Assembly: GCA_012960115.1 (NCBI GenBank)
Contig: DUBX01000013.1
Location: forward strand, 7,301-71,300
Reading direction: 5' to 3'
DNA length: 64,000 nucleotides
From: Porticoccaceae bacterium
GTDB lineage: Bacteria > Pseudomonadota > Gammaproteobacteria > Pseudomonadales > Porticoccaceae
Made by a program: the position numbers and the translations under genes. The notes under the pieces were generated by a model, which was not told the DNA's origin, did no database searches, and saw nothing but the letters and a program-made list of their open reading frames with translations. Shown piece by piece: positions 19,369-29,216 of this stretch (its first letter is position 1; each line of letters starts with the position of its first letter).

Positions 19369-19866
19369 ATGCGTCACTACGAAATTGTGTTTTTGGTCCA
19401 TCCAGACCAAAGCGAACAAGTCCCTGGTATGGTCGAGCGTTATACCGCATCTATCGTTGCAGGTAACGGCACTGTCCACAGGTCTGAAAACTGGGGTCGC
19501 CGTCAATTGGCTTATCCCATTAACAAAATCCATAAAGCTCATTATATTTTGATGAACGTAGAGTGCGGTCAAGATGTGCTGGACGAGTTGAATTCAACTT
19601 TCCGCTATAACGATGCAGTGATTCGTAGCATGGTAATTCGTCGTGACGAAGCCGTGACAGGCGATTCACCCATCATGAAACTAGAAAATTCCGAGCGTGC
19701 CGACAAAGAAGCGCGAGAGCGTCGTAATGCGGCTAAGGCAGCTGCGGATAAAGCTAAAGCGGCTGCGGATGCTGCTGCTGAAGAGGAAAAGTCAGATAAT
19801 GCTGAGGCAGTGGTTGAAGATAAAGCCGAAGTCGAAGAGCAATCAGATGCGGATAAAGGAGAATAA
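19369..19866 (+). CDS. rpsF: 30S ribosomal protein S6
   Basis: Small-subunit protein that binds with S18. [18 protein letters not shown] start, then [13 protein letters not shown] and [15 protein letters not shown], all S6 hallmarks. At 165 residues it is longer than E. coli S6 because of a charged low-complexity tail (about residues 110-165) of Ala, Lys, Glu and Asp. First gene of rpsF-rpsR-membrane protein-rplI; rpsR follows after 2 bp. Confidence 0.97.
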   Translation: MRHYEIVFLVHPDQSEQVPGMVERYTASIVAGNGTVHRSENWGRRQLAYPINKIHKAHYILMNVECGQDVLDELNSTFRYNDAVIRSMVIRRDEAVTGDSPIMKLENSERADKEARERRNAAKAAADKAKAAADAAAEEEKSDNAEAVVEDKAEVEEQSDADKGE

Positions 19867-19868
19867 CC

Positions 19869-20096
19869 ATGGCTAAGTTTGTACGTCGTAGAAAGTTTTG
19901 TCGTTTTACCGCTGAAGGCGCTACTGAGATTGATTACAAAGATTTAGATACGCTGAAAGGTTATGTGTCAGAGAGCGGTAAGATTGTTCCAAGTCGTATT
20001 ACTGGCACTAAAGCTCGTTATCAGCGCCAGTTATCTGAAGCAATCAAGCGCGCACGCTATATTGCTTTGCTTCCTTACACTGATAGCCATAAGTAA
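19869..20096 (+). CDS. rpsR: 30S ribosomal protein S18
   Basis: 75 residues, start [13 protein letters not shown] and core [15 protein letters not shown]... [13 protein letters not shown], standard for S18. Starts 2 bp after rpsF, so translation is coupled. Forms a heterodimer with S6 on 16S rRNA. Confidence 0.98.
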   Translation: MAKFVRRRKFCRFTAEGATEIDYKDLDTLKGYVSESGKIVPSRITGTKARYQRQLSEAIKRARYIALLPYTDSHK

Positions 20097-20113
20097 GAAT
20101 AAGGGTAACGGTT

Positions 20114-20971
20114 TTGCGCGCCCTAGCTGAGTTCATAATGCGCGGGCGGATGCAGGCCTGTTTGACTGCGCTACTCGGTAGCTTTATCCCTTTTGTTAGT
20201 CCGGCAACTATTGGCTTAGTCACTTTAACCAAAGGTAGCTTGGAGGGGGCATTGGTAGCTTTGTGGGCGCTGCTGCCTCTGTTGGTTGGTTATTTTATTA
20301 GCGGGGCAACGCCGTTTCTAACGATTGTCTCAGGCCTCGCCTTAATTAATATGGTGGTGGTTGCTAACGTTCTGCGCCAGACTGTGGCTTGGTCTTCTAC
20401 GTTGAGCGGAGCAGTGATAGCCGGGGCTCTATTTGCGTTGGTCTCAGGTGTTGTATTTGGCTCTGATTTGGCGTCTATAGTACTGGAGATAGAGGCTCTT
20501 TTTGCGCAGATGTCGCAGCAATTGGATCAGAGCGTGGTGATGCCAAGTGGCACCATAATGCTGGGAATATCAGCATGGATGATCACGCTAAGTACCATTG
20601 CTAGTTTATTTGTTTCAAGGTGGTGGCAGGCAATACTTTATAATCCGGGTGGATTCCAACAAGAATTCCATGGGATAAGGTTAGAGTCTAAGTTAGGTTT
20701 GTTGTTGGCAGTATTGATGGGTGCTGGGGTATTGTTATCGGATGATTATAGAATCTGGGTGCAGTTAGCCTCTATTCCGTTACTGATAGCTGGGTTAGCG
20801 CTTGTACATTACTGGGTTAAGGTTAAAGCAAAGAGTGGCCATTGGTTGGTCTTTGTTTATATAGGGGTTATTCTGTATAGCCCTATTATGATGGCGCTGT
20901 TGGTATTGGTTGGATTAGCTGACAGCTTTATGAATTTAAGAACAAGGTTAGCGAGTGATACTCACGGTTAG
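20114..20971 (+). CDS. Conserved integral membrane protein between rpsR and rplI
   Basis: 285 residues with about eight hydrophobic segments. Pseudomonas and relatives carry a similar multi-spanning protein at this position; it recalls the DUF2232 group. The TTG at 20114 is preferred because the N-terminus MRALAEFIMRGRMQA is, from memory, the conserved opening of these proteins; ATG 20138 is an alternative. Function unknown; its place in a ribosomal protein operon is the only clue. Confidence 0.75.
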   Translation: MRALAEFIMRGRMQACLTALLGSFIPFVSPATIGLVTLTKGSLEGALVALWALLPLLVGYFISGATPFLTIVSGLALINMVVVANVLRQTVAWSSTLSGAVIAGALFALVSGVVFGSDLASIVLEIEALFAQMSQQLDQSVVMPSGTIMLGISAWMITLSTIASLFVSRWWQAILYNPGGFQQEFHGIRLESKLGLLLAVLMGAGVLLSDDYRIWVQLASIPLLIAGLALVHYWVKVKAKSGHWLVFVYIGVILYSPIMMALLVLVGLADSFMNLRTRLASDTHG

Positions 20972-21006
20972 CCTCGTACGAATAGTGAAATATAGAGGAT
21001 ATTAAG

Positions 21007-21456
21007 ATGCAAGTTATTCTGCTTGAAAAAATTGGTAAGTTGGGCAACATTGGCGATAGAGCTAATGTTAAAGCTGGCTTTGGTCGTAACTACCTTATAC
21101 CTCAGGGTAAAGCGGTTTTCGCTACCGACAAAAATGTTGCTGAATTTGAACTGCGACGAGCTGGATTCGAAGCTCAGGCCGCTGAAAAACTAGCCGAAGC
21201 TCAGGCCCGTGCTGACAAGCTAAAAGCAGTGGGTTCCATTACTATCTCAGCTATAGCTGGCGATGAAGGGAAACTATTTGGTTCGGTAGGAGCGAGAGAG
21301 CTTGAAGAGGCCATCGCAGCTGCTGGTAGCGATGTAACCAAGAACGAGATCAGCTTGCCTGAAGGCCCTTTGCGTCACTTAGGTGAGTTTAATATTGATG
21401 TGCAATTGCACACAGATATTACTGAAACAATTGTGGTTGTTATTGAGGCGGAATAA
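21007..21456 (+). CDS. rplI: 50S ribosomal protein L9
   Basis: 149 residues. N-terminal rRNA-binding domain MQVILLEKIGKLGNIGD with the GFGRNYLIPQGKA signature, a long connecting helix rich in Ala/Glu (about 40-75), and a C-terminal domain. Fourth gene of the rpsF operon, followed by a clear terminator. Confidence 0.97.
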   Translation: MQVILLEKIGKLGNIGDRANVKAGFGRNYLIPQGKAVFATDKNVAEFELRRAGFEAQAAEKLAEAQARADKLKAVGSITISAIAGDEGKLFGSVGARELEEAIAAAGSDVTKNEISLPEGPLRHLGEFNIDVQLHTDITETIVVVIEAE

Positions 21457-21490
21457 TTTAGTTCGTCGAAAACGTCTAAAGTTGTTGCGT

Positions 21491-21528
21491 AACGGCATTG
21501 CCTCTTAATAAGATGCAATGCCGTTTTT
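21491..21528 (+). terminator. Intrinsic terminator after rplI
   Basis: Perfect 11-bp stem AACGGCATTGC (21491-21501) with GCAATGCCGTT (21515-21525), 13-nt loop, then a T run. Located 35 bp past the rplI stop. Confidence 0.85.
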
Positions 21529-21609
21529 GTTTGTCGGGTTTATTACTTATACTACTCATACAGCAATCTAAAAATTCACTATTGTCAGCATAGGTTAAAC
21601 ATCTCCGGT

Positions 21610-23058
21610 ATGAATGAAGCGCTCTTTGCAGAACCCAGCATCAGTCAGCCATTACCTCACTCAATTGAGGCTGAGCAAGCTGTTATTGGCGGATTAATGT
21701 TAAAGAATGATGCCTTTGACTCAATTGCCGAAGTGTTGTCTGAAAGCGATTTTTACAGTAAGGACCATCAGCTGATCTTTACAGCGATGAGTCGGTTGTC
21801 AGCAGAGAACCAACCCTTTGATCCAATTACCCTTTCTGAGTCACTCCAAAATTCTAATGAACTCTCTGCTGTTGGTGGTGCTGAGTATCTCGTTGACTTA
21901 GCCAGTAGCACGCCAAGTTCAGCCAATATAAAAGCCTACACACAAATTGTACTGGAACGATCGATCGTTAGGCAGTTGATAGGTGCCGCCAGTGAAATTG
22001 TCCGTAAAGGCTACAACCCTTTGGGTTGGGATAGCTCTAAGCTACTTGCCGAAGCAGAGAGCCGGCTCCAGGAAATTATCGAAAACCGACCTAAGAAGGG
22101 TGGTTTTAAGGAAGTTAACTCCCTTATTAAAGAAGCTGTTGAGCGTCTAGATGAGTTATTTAAAAATGATGCCGATATTACCGGGTTGAGTACAGGCTTT
22201 AGTGACCTAGATAAAATGACGTCAGGTTGGCAAAAGTCAGATTTGGTTATTATTGCCGGCCGCCCTTCCATGGGTAAGACGGCTTTTGCAATGAATATGG
22301 TAGAACACGCCACGCTTAATCAAGACCGTCCTGTTCTGGTTTTCTCGTTAGAGATGCCGGCTAGTCAATTAATTATTCGTTTGTTGTCATCTATCGGAAA
22401 GATTGATCAGACACGCATGCGCTCAGGTAATTTGGTTGAAGACGATTGGCCAAGGCTTAGTAGTGCTGCGCAACGATTAAAGGATAAGCCGTTGTTTATT
22501 GATGATTCCGCAGGCATTACGCCGCTTGAAATGCGCAATAGAATCAAGCAGTTTACTCGAGAACGAGTTGAGCAGTTGCGCCAAGAGTGGCACCTTAAAC
22601 ACGGTGCTGATACCCCAGCGGACACAGAGGCACTTTATGCTCAAGCGCGACCAGGTATGATTATGGTGGATTACCTGCAGTTAATGAACGGCAGCAATTC
22701 GGCTGAAGGCAGGGTACAGGAAATTTCACAGATATCGAGAGAATTAAAAGGGTTAGCCCGTGAGTATGAATGCCCAATGATAGCGCTATCACAGCTTAGT
22801 CGTAATGTTGAGCAGCGGCCTAACAAACGGCCTGTCAATGCAGATCTTAGAGAATCTGGGGCGATAGAGCAGGATGCTGATGTTATTGCGTTTATTTATC
22901 GTGATGAGGTCTATAACGAAGACAGTCCTGACAAGGGCACAGCCGAAATTATTATTGGCAAACAGCGAAATGGACCTATTGGCACCTGTCGCTTGATGTT
23001 TATGGGCAAGTATACTCGCTTTGAAAATCTTGCTGGCGACTATTTCGCGGATCACTAA
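21610..23058 (+). CDS. dnaB: Replicative DNA helicase DnaB
   Basis: Hexameric 5'-3' helicase of the replication fork. 482 residues. N-terminal domain starts PHSIEAEQAVIGGLML; the RecA-type ATPase core has Walker A GRPSMGKTAFAMN and Walker B MVDYLQLM, followed by LSQLSRNVEQRPNKRP and DLRESGAIEQDAD. A short insertion around residues 315-340, before the Walker B strand, makes it slightly longer than E. coli DnaB. No intein. Located after rplI, as in most gammaproteobacteria. Confidence 0.97.
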   Translation: MNEALFAEPSISQPLPHSIEAEQAVIGGLMLKNDAFDSIAEVLSESDFYSKDHQLIFTAMSRLSAENQPFDPITLSESLQNSNELSAVGGAEYLVDLASSTPSSANIKAYTQIVLERSIVRQLIGAASEIVRKGYNPLGWDSSKLLAEAESRLQEIIENRPKKGGFKEVNSLIKEAVERLDELFKNDADITGLSTGFSDLDKMTSGWQKSDLVIIAGRPSMGKTAFAMNMVEHATLNQDRPVLVFSLEMPASQLIIRLLSSIGKIDQTRMRSGNLVEDDWPRLSSAAQRLKDKPLFIDDSAGITPLEMRNRIKQFTRERVEQLRQEWHLKHGADTPADTEALYAQARPGMIMVDYLQLMNGSNSAEGRVQEISQISRELKGLAREYECPMIALSQLSRNVEQRPNKRPVNADLRESGAIEQDADVIAFIYRDEVYNEDSPDKGTAEIIIGKQRNGPIGTCRLMFMGKYTRFENLAGDYFADH

Positions 23059-23080
23059 CCCCACTCAAAGGTAATCGACG

Positions 23081-23932
23081 ATGAAAGTTTTTCACACTAT
23101 CAGTGGACTCCGAGATGATCTTATTCGAGATCGAACCCAGGGCCTAAAAATAGGTTTTGTTCCAACGATGGGTAATCTTCATGAGGGTCATCTGGCGTTG
23201 CTAACGCAAGCTAAGAAAACTAATGACATCGTGGTTTGTTCTATTTTTGTTAATGAACTCCAATTTGGTCTCAATGAAGACTGGGACAAGTACCCTCGTA
23301 CTTATCAAAGTGACTGTGACAAGCTCCGTGATACTGGTTGCGATTACCTATTTCATCCTGACGATACAGAAATGTACCCTAATGGACTGGACACGCAAAG
23401 TCGGGTGATTTGTCCGACCATGACCGATGTTTTGTGTGGTGCAAGCCGTCCGGGACACTTTGAGGGTGTAACAACGGTGGTTAGTAAGCTATTTAATATT
23501 GTTCAGCCGGATGAAGCTATCTTTGGCATTAAGGACTATCAACAATTAGCGGTGATTAGACGGATGGTTGAAGATCTCTGTCTGCCCATACAGATCAGCT
23601 CAGCACCTATTCATCGCGAAGTCGACGGTCTAGCGATGAGTTCACGCAATCGTTATATTACAGCTGATGAAAGACCTCTGGTCACGGTACTCAAGGATAG
23701 TCTCGACTGGATTGCAGGACAAATTAGAGACGGTAATAAAGAGTTTTCTGAACTTGAGACTGCGGGTGCAAAGCGCATTACAGAGGCAGGATTCAAAGTA
23801 GATTATATCACCTGTAGCAACAGTAAAACGCTGGATCTCGCAGCCTATGATGACGAAGATATCACTGTTTTAGGCGCCATGTTTACTCAGGCTGCGCGTT
23901 TAATCGATAATGTCAGCCTAGTGAAAGGCTAG
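23081..23932 (+). CDS. panC: Pantothenate synthetase
   Basis: Joins pantoate and beta-alanine with ATP in coenzyme A synthesis. 283 residues. Nucleotide-binding motif [13 protein letters not shown] (HxGH type), [19 protein letters not shown], and the MSSRNRY motif near residue 187. panB and panD, its usual partners, are not in the window. It ends 16 bp from the oppositely oriented amidohydrolase gene. Confidence 0.96.
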   Translation: MKVFHTISGLRDDLIRDRTQGLKIGFVPTMGNLHEGHLALLTQAKKTNDIVVCSIFVNELQFGLNEDWDKYPRTYQSDCDKLRDTGCDYLFHPDDTEMYPNGLDTQSRVICPTMTDVLCGASRPGHFEGVTTVVSKLFNIVQPDEAIFGIKDYQQLAVIRRMVEDLCLPIQISSAPIHREVDGLAMSSRNRYITADERPLVTVLKDSLDWIAGQIRDGNKEFSELETAGAKRITEAGFKVDYITCSNSKTLDLAAYDDEDITVLGAMFTQAARLIDNVSLVKG

Positions 23933-23948
23933 GTTAAATCGCGGCATT

Positions 23949-25661
23949 TTACTGTTTTTCATAGACTAATTTCCCGGCCAACCAGGTCTCGACAACTGTT
24001 GTTTTCCATAATTCGTTCGTCGGTATAGTAAATAGATCTTGATCTATCAATATAAAGTCGGCCCATTTTCCTTCGGAGAGCCCCCCCAAGGCCATTTCTT
24101 GGTGCGCAGCCCAGGCTGCGTCAAGAGTGAATGAGCGAACGGCCTCTTCAATGGTAATGGCCTGCTCCGGGATCCAGCCTCCGTCGGGTTCGTCGAGTTG
24201 GTTTTGTCTAGTTACAGCAGCATGGATACCGTGAAAAGGGTTAGCGAGCTCTATGGGGAAATCTGATCCAGATACTAAAATGCTACCTTGATCGAGAAAG
24301 CTGCGCCAGGCATAAGCCCCTTTAAGCCGGTTGATTCCGAGACGATCAGCTGCCATATTCATATCGCTGGTTGCATGAGTTGGTTGCATTGAAGGGATAA
24401 CATCGAGGCTTTTAAATCGAGGGATATCGTCCAGTGCGACCACTTGAGAGTGCTCTATTCGGTGGCGTAATTCACGACCACCAATGGTAGCATAGGCATG
24501 CTCGACTTCATCTAGACCAATGCGATTGCCTTTGTCACCAATGGCATGAATAGCGACCTGAAAGCCCGCCTGAATAGATAGACTCAATATAGCTCTCAAC
24601 TGTTCTTTTGAGGTCAATAGCAGCCCGCTATGGCCTGCTCGATCAGAATAGGGCTCCAGGAGAGCTGCGCCACGACTCCCTAAGGCACCATCGGTATACA
24701 CTTTCACGCTGCGAGCAGAGTACAGGTCTAGAGGGTCGTTACTAGGCCCTGCTGACAACATTCGGCCAAGCTCGGGATCGGTTGATGAAATCATACCGTA
24801 AAGACGGACGGCTAAATTGCCACTGTTAGCCAATTGGCGATAATAATCGTTTTCTCTAGCACTGACTCCAGCATCATGTACCGAGGTGATTCCTAGGCTA
24901 AGTAAGTGGCTGGTTGCCGCAGCCAGTGCTGCGGCCATTTCCTCATCTGTGGGAGGGGGTATGACTTGATTTACTAATGCCATTGCATTGTCAATCAAGA
25001 TCCCTGTGGGATTCCCGTTTCGGTCACGAATGATTTCGCCACCGGGAGGACTGATAGTGTTGGCATTGATGCCGGCTAATGTCAAAGCTTTACTATTAGC
25101 CCAGCCAGCATGGCCGTCGATTCGCTCCAACCACACGGGTCGATCAGAGGTCAATTCATCAAGTATTTGTGCCGTGGGGTACTGTTGCCCAGACCACAAT
25201 ACTTGATTCCACCCACGTCCTTGAATCCAGTTGAGGAAAGGTTTTTCTTTGGCATACTTAGCAATTAATGACGATATCTGCCTAGCCGAGGTGGCGCCAC
25301 GAAGATCAATTTGCAACAGCGTATAGCCTAGGCTAGAAACGTGTCCATGAGCATCAGTTATGCCTGGCAGTAAAGTTAGACCCTCGCCATCGATGACGTT
25401 GGCATTGGGATAATTAGCCTCAAGAGTTGGGCCACCGGTTGCAAGTACTCTGCCATTATCAAAAGCCAAGGTCTGAAATTGCTGCAACTGACGATTATTA
25501 TCGAAGCTATAACCATTAATATTGGCCATGATAGTGGTGGCAGACGGCTTTTCGCTAGAGCAGGCAGAAACCAGCAATGCCGAAAAAGTTAACGCTATTA
25601 TAAATAGCGTAGCGTTAAGTGGCTCGTTTTTTTCGCGCATCAATAAGATCTCATTTGGCAT
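23949..25661 (-). CDS. Predicted lipoprotein amidohydrolase (YtcJ-like family)
   Basis: 570 residues. The N-terminus is a signal peptide ending in lipobox LVSAC, so a lipid-anchored envelope enzyme is predicted. The body is a metal-dependent amidohydrolase of the YtcJ-like group: metal-site DAHGHVSS, a later AIHAIGDKG, HRIEHSQ, and SGSDFPIE. Substrate unknown. An in-frame ATG at 25640 gives a tighter signal sequence (MREKNEPLNATLF) and may be the real start. No partner genes suggest a pathway. Confidence 0.85.
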   Translation of the reverse strand: MPNEILLMREKNEPLNATLFIIALTFSALLVSACSSEKPSATTIMANINGYSFDNNRQLQQFQTLAFDNGRVLATGGPTLEANYPNANVIDGEGLTLLPGITDAHGHVSSLGYTLLQIDLRGATSARQISSLIAKYAKEKPFLNWIQGRGWNQVLWSGQQYPTAQILDELTSDRPVWLERIDGHAGWANSKALTLAGINANTISPPGGEIIRDRNGNPTGILIDNAMALVNQVIPPPTDEEMAAALAAATSHLLSLGITSVHDAGVSARENDYYRQLANSGNLAVRLYGMISSTDPELGRMLSAGPSNDPLDLYSARSVKVYTDGALGSRGAALLEPYSDRAGHSGLLLTSKEQLRAILSLSIQAGFQVAIHAIGDKGNRIGLDEVEHAYATIGGRELRHRIEHSQVVALDDIPRFKSLDVIPSMQPTHATSDMNMAADRLGINRLKGAYAWRSFLDQGSILVSGSDFPIELANPFHGIHAAVTRQNQLDEPDGGWIPEQAITIEEAVRSFTLDAAWAAHQEMALGGLSEGKWADFILIDQDLFTIPTNELWKTTVVETWLAGKLVYEKQ

Positions 25662-25761
25662 TCATTTTATCACTTGGCTTATGGTGGCTCAGTTATTAAA
25701 ATGTTGTCAATCTCTTTTGAGTATAAGTTTATAGTCCGCCGTAATGTCGGTCCATAATCCT

Positions 25762-25789
25762 TTGAGTTAAAAGAATAAAGTGTTACCAT
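25762..25789 (+). promoter_or_regulatory. Possible promoter of the ilvB operon
   Basis: TTGAGT (25762-25767), 16-nt spacer, TACCAT (25784-25789). Transcription would begin at about 25796, at the base of the 8-bp stem-loop 25797-25818. Weak boxes; position is the main support. Confidence 0.4.
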
Positions 25790-25796
25790 GCGGCGG

Positions 25797-25818
25797 ATCT
25801 ACACGTATTAGTGTAGAT
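25797..25818 (+). repeat. Inverted repeat at the start of the ilvB leader
   Basis: Perfect 8-bp inverted repeat ATCTACAC (25797-25804) and GTGTAGAT (25811-25818) with a 6-nt centre. It could be a 5' stem-loop of the leader RNA or a DNA operator. Confidence 0.6.
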
Positions 25819-25841
25819 TTATTGGAAAGAGTGCCAGGTAG

Positions 25842-25925
25842 ATGTTATCAATGTCGCTGGTCATCAACACAGAAGGCGCTATTACCCATAGCCCTAAGGT
25901 CAGTCTAAAACACTTATCAGTGTGA
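25842..25925 (+). CDS. Candidate ilvB leader peptide, 27 residues
   Basis: Short open frame beginning MLSMSLVINTEG and ending before TGA at 25923. Nine of 27 residues are Leu, Val or Ile, although not in one run. An AGGT lies just upstream of the ATG. The last codons and the stop lie inside a stem-loop (25900-25929). It lies 88 bp ahead of ilvB. This fits a transcription-attenuation leader like those known for branched-chain genes in enterobacteria, but composition alone is not proof. Confidence 0.35.
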   Translation: MLSMSLVINTEGAITHSPKVSLKHLSV

Positions 25926-25947
25926 CTGAGCATGCCGCAGTTGCGGC
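25900..25947 (+). promoter_or_regulatory. Tandem stem-loops in the ilvB leader
   Basis: TCAGTC (25900-25905) pairs with GACTGA (25924-25929), enclosing ACACT/AGTGT (25910-25914 with 25919-25923). A second hairpin GCCGC-AGTT-GCGGC (25934-25947) follows, then GTCTATTTT. The second could act as a weak terminator that competes with the first. Confidence 0.45.
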
Positions 25948-26013
25948 GTCTATTTTGATGTTACAGCCTATTCTGCAGGGACATTTCCTACACATTATTA
26001 GTGAGGAACAATT

Positions 26014-27750
26014 GTGGAACTTTTATCTGGCGGTGACATTTTAATCCGTGCATTACGCGACGTTGGTGTTAAGCATGTCTGGGGTTATCCAGGTGGTGCT
26101 GCGCTGCATATTTATGATGCCATTTATCGACAAGAGGATGTCGTTCATCTTCTCGTCCGCCATGAGCAAGCAGCAGTTCACGCTGCAGATGGGTTTTCTC
26201 GGGCAACCGGAGAAGTTGGTACAGCTTTAGTCACTTCAGGTCCAGGTGCTACTAACGCGATTACCGGTATTGCCACCGCCTATATGGATTCTATACCTCT
26301 GGTCGTTATCTCAGGGCAGGTCCCGTCTAGTAAAATTGGTCAAGACGCATTTCAAGAAACTGACATGGTTGGTGTCTCTCGGCCTATCGTTAAACATAGT
26401 TTTTTGGTAACCAAGCCTGAAGATATTGCGGCAACTATTGCAAAAGCCTATTACATAGCCGGCACCGGTCGTCCCGGCCCAGTAGTAGTAGATATACCGA
26501 AGGACGTGACAGAACCTAATTATAAAGTGCCCTATGAGTTTCCTTCAGAGGTGAAAATGCGCTCGTATCAACCGAGCGATAAAGGCCACCGTGGGCAGAT
26601 AAAACGTGCTGTAAAGGCCCTGTTAGAGGCTAAAAGACCTGTTATTTATGCTGGCGGTGGCGTGGTTATAGATAACGCGGCTGACCACCTTATTGCCGTG
26701 GCTCGTAAACTCAACTATCCGGTAACCAATACGTTGATGGGGCTAGGATGCTATCCAGGAACTGACCGACAATTTGTTGGCATGTTAGGCATGCATGGAA
26801 CTTTCGAGGCCAATACCGCGATGCATCACGCAGACGTAATTTTTGCGGTTGGTGCTAGGTTTGATGATCGAGTTACAAATGAACTAGAGAAGTTCTGTCC
26901 TTTGGCGACCATTATCCATGTTGATATTGATCCGACCACGGTGTCCAAAAATATTGTTGCTGACATTCCTATTGTAGGAACATGTACCTCCGTATTAAAA
27001 GAGGTGCTAAGCCTTATTGAGCAATCTGGTAACACACCCGACGGTGATGCTATAGGGCAATGGTGGCAGCAAATTGACGAATGGCGTGCTAAACATGGTC
27101 TTTACACAGCGTCTCGGTATGAGCCAAGTGGTGGCAATCTAATTAAACCTCAGGATGTTATCAAGGCGCTTTATAAGGTTACTAAAGGGGAAGCGATTGT
27201 CACCTCGGATGTGGGCCAGCATCAAATGTTCGCTGCCCAATACTATCTGTTTGACAAACCTAGGCAATGGATCAACTCTGGTGGCCTTGGCACTATGGGG
27301 TTTGGGCTGCCGGCCGCCATGGGCGCTAAGCTTGCATTTCCCGACACTGATGTTGCCTGTGTTACAGGCGAAGGTAGTATTCAGATGTGCATCCAAGAGC
27401 TGTCTGCATGTAGTCAGCATAATTTGCCGGTTAAAATTATTAATCTTAATAATGCGGCCCTAGGTATGGTTAGGCAGTGGCAGGACATGCAGTACAACAG
27501 TCGCTACTCTCAGAGTGTTTATGAGGAATCGCTACCGGATTTCGTTGCTTTAGCAGAAGCCTATGGACATGTGGGAATTAAGGTAACTAAATTTGACGAG
27601 CTTGAGGAAAAGATGCGTGAGTGTTTCGCGATGAAAGATCGAGTAGTCTTCATGGATATCTGTATTGATCGCTCTGAACATGTGTATCCAATGCATATGC
27701 CTGGTGGGTCCATGCGAGACCTGTGGCTAAGCAAAACGGAGAGAACCTAA
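26014..27750 (+). CDS. ilvB: Acetolactate synthase large (catalytic) subunit
   Basis: ThDP-dependent first common step of valine, leucine and isoleucine synthesis. 578 residues with the three-domain ThDP fold: N-terminal [15 protein letters not shown] with catalytic Glu in [14 protein letters not shown], the middle FAD-type domain, and a C-terminal ThDP motif starting [14 protein letters not shown] and ending in the LNN of the family. GEGS rather than GDGS is seen. It could equally be called ilvI or ilvG. The stop overlaps the ilvN start (TAATG). Confidence 0.95.
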   Translation: MELLSGGDILIRALRDVGVKHVWGYPGGAALHIYDAIYRQEDVVHLLVRHEQAAVHAADGFSRATGEVGTALVTSGPGATNAITGIATAYMDSIPLVVISGQVPSSKIGQDAFQETDMVGVSRPIVKHSFLVTKPEDIAATIAKAYYIAGTGRPGPVVVDIPKDVTEPNYKVPYEFPSEVKMRSYQPSDKGHRGQIKRAVKALLEAKRPVIYAGGGVVIDNAADHLIAVARKLNYPVTNTLMGLGCYPGTDRQFVGMLGMHGTFEANTAMHHADVIFAVGARFDDRVTNELEKFCPLATIIHVDIDPTTVSKNIVADIPIVGTCTSVLKEVLSLIEQSGNTPDGDAIGQWWQQIDEWRAKHGLYTASRYEPSGGNLIKPQDVIKALYKVTKGEAIVTSDVGQHQMFAAQYYLFDKPRQWINSGGLGTMGFGLPAAMGAKLAFPDTDVACVTGEGSIQMCIQELSACSQHNLPVKIINLNNAALGMVRQWQDMQYNSRYSQSVYEESLPDFVALAEAYGHVGIKVTKFDELEEKMRECFAMKDRVVFMDICIDRSEHVYPMHMPGGSMRDLWLSKTERT

Positions 27751-28244
27751 TGAAAAGAATAATCTCTATTTTGTTGGAGAATGAATTTGGAGCCTTATCT
27801 CGAGTGGTTGGTTTGTTTTCGCAGCGTGGTTATAATATCGACACTTTAACGGTCGCCCCAACTGATGATGAAACTCTGTCTCGCCTAACGTTAACCACCC
27901 AAGGTGATGATCAGATGGCAGAGCAAATTGTCAAACAATTACATAAGCTCATTGATACGCTAAAGGTCGTGGATTTAACACAAGGCCCTCACATCGAGCG
28001 TGAGTTGTTATTGGTTAAGGTTAAGGCTACAGACTGTGATGTTCGCACGGAGCTAAAAAGCTGTGTGGAGATTTTCCGAGGACATATTATCGATGTGACA
28101 CCATCGACCTATACGGTGCAGCTTGCTGGCGACAGTGACAAGTTAGATGCATTTATTGAGGCGGTTACTCATATGGGCATAATGGAGGTTGTTCGCAGCG
28201 GTGTCTCCGGTATCTCGCGGGGAGATAAGTTTATTAGAGTTTAG
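27750..28244 (+). CDS. ilvN: Acetolactate synthase small (regulatory) subunit
   Basis: 164 residues from ATG 27750, matching IlvH/IlvN. N-terminal ACT domain [18 protein letters not shown] then GLFSQRGYNIDTLTV; the C-terminal domain ends with SGVSGISRGDKFIRV. Binds the large subunit and gives valine feedback inhibition. Coupled to ilvB by a 1-bp overlap. ilvC, which often follows, is absent; a terminator-like hairpin comes next. Confidence 0.95.
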   Translation: MKRIISILLENEFGALSRVVGLFSQRGYNIDTLTVAPTDDETLSRLTLTTQGDDQMAEQIVKQLHKLIDTLKVVDLTQGPHIERELLLVKVKATDCDVRTELKSCVEIFRGHIIDVTPSTYTVQLAGDSDKLDAFIEAVTHMGIMEVVRSGVSGISRGDKFIRV

Positions 28245-28289
28245 TGGGCCAAATAGCTTGGCCAGCTTCTCTCGCTTAAGGAATAATAT

Positions 28290-28312
28290 CGGCCCTCAAA
28301 AGAGGGTCGTTT
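28290..28312 (+). terminator. Terminator-like hairpin after ilvN
   Basis: CGGCCCTC (28290-28297), AAAA loop, GAGGGTCG (28302-28309), one G-U pair, then a T-rich but interrupted tail. Confidence 0.6.
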
Positions 28313-28359
28313 CCGTTCTTACGCCGTACAGTAGAGTATAAAACATACAAAGGAAGGTA

Positions 28360-29154
28360 ATGATGGTGGATGCGGCAAGTGGTATGTCTAGGGTAGTGCC
28401 TCTCAGTGGTGGGATTAATTTTAGAGACCTAGGCGGCTACCTTAATGAAGATGGCTATCGGGTTAAATGGCGTAAGATTCTACGTTGTGGTCACCTAGCT
28501 AACTTAACTAATAAAGATTTAGATACTCTTGAACAAATCGGCGTCAGCAAAATACATGACTTCCGACGCCAAGAGGAACAGCAGCAGTCTCCCAGTGCGG
28601 CTATACGGGCCGACTTTGTTGACGATTATCAAATATCGATCGGGGACATATCAAGATTTTGGGAGTTTTTGTTCGAGGGTGAACTCACCGCTGAATCTTC
28701 TCATGAACTTGTCGTTAACTCGTATCGCTCGTGTATAAAAGTAGTTATTCCTGCGTTTAGTCGCTTTATGAGGGAGATAATAAAAAATGCCGACAATACC
28801 AGTGTATTTCACTGTTCTGCTGGCAAAGACCGCACTGGCTTGGCTGCAGCGCTTATCTTGTCAGCGCTAGATGTACCTCGTGAAACAATCATTGAGGATT
28901 ATATGCTTACTCACAAGCACTATGACTCAAGTAGGCTCGTCGATATTATTGAAGGTCATCTGCGTGATGCCAAGGTAGAAAACTGGGAAAGAGATTGGCT
29001 AACCCCCTATGTCTCTGTTCATGAAGATAATATTGTTGCCTTTCTTGACGCTATTGATGAGCATTACGGTTCAATGAAATGCTATTTAATGTCAGCGTTA
29101 GATCTATCTGAGGCTGATCTAGAATTCATGAAACAGCAATTTTTGGACGATTGA
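28360..29154 (+). CDS. Tyrosine-protein phosphatase (CX5R family)
   Basis: 264 residues. The P-loop HCSAGKDRTG (catalytic Cys152) and an N-terminal block GGINFRDLGGYLNEDG identify the bacterial protein tyrosine/serine phosphatase group resembling fungal-type dual-specificity enzymes. Such proteins may act on phosphoproteins or phosphoinositides; the substrate here is unknown. It stands between ilvN and pssA, where Pseudomonas-like genomes have ilvC, and is preceded by its own AGGAAGG Shine-Dalgarno. Confidence 0.87.
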   Translation: MMVDAASGMSRVVPLSGGINFRDLGGYLNEDGYRVKWRKILRCGHLANLTNKDLDTLEQIGVSKIHDFRRQEEQQQSPSAAIRADFVDDYQISIGDISRFWEFLFEGELTAESSHELVVNSYRSCIKVVIPAFSRFMREIIKNADNTSVFHCSAGKDRTGLAAALILSALDVPRETIIEDYMLTHKHYDSSRLVDIIEGHLRDAKVENWERDWLTPYVSVHEDNIVAFLDAIDEHYGSMKCYLMSALDLSEADLEFMKQQFLDD

Positions 29155-29216
29155 TAGGTAACTTAGCTTATAATGCCGGCTAATAAGTATCTGGCTGTGT
29201 AACAGGAAGTGGTATT

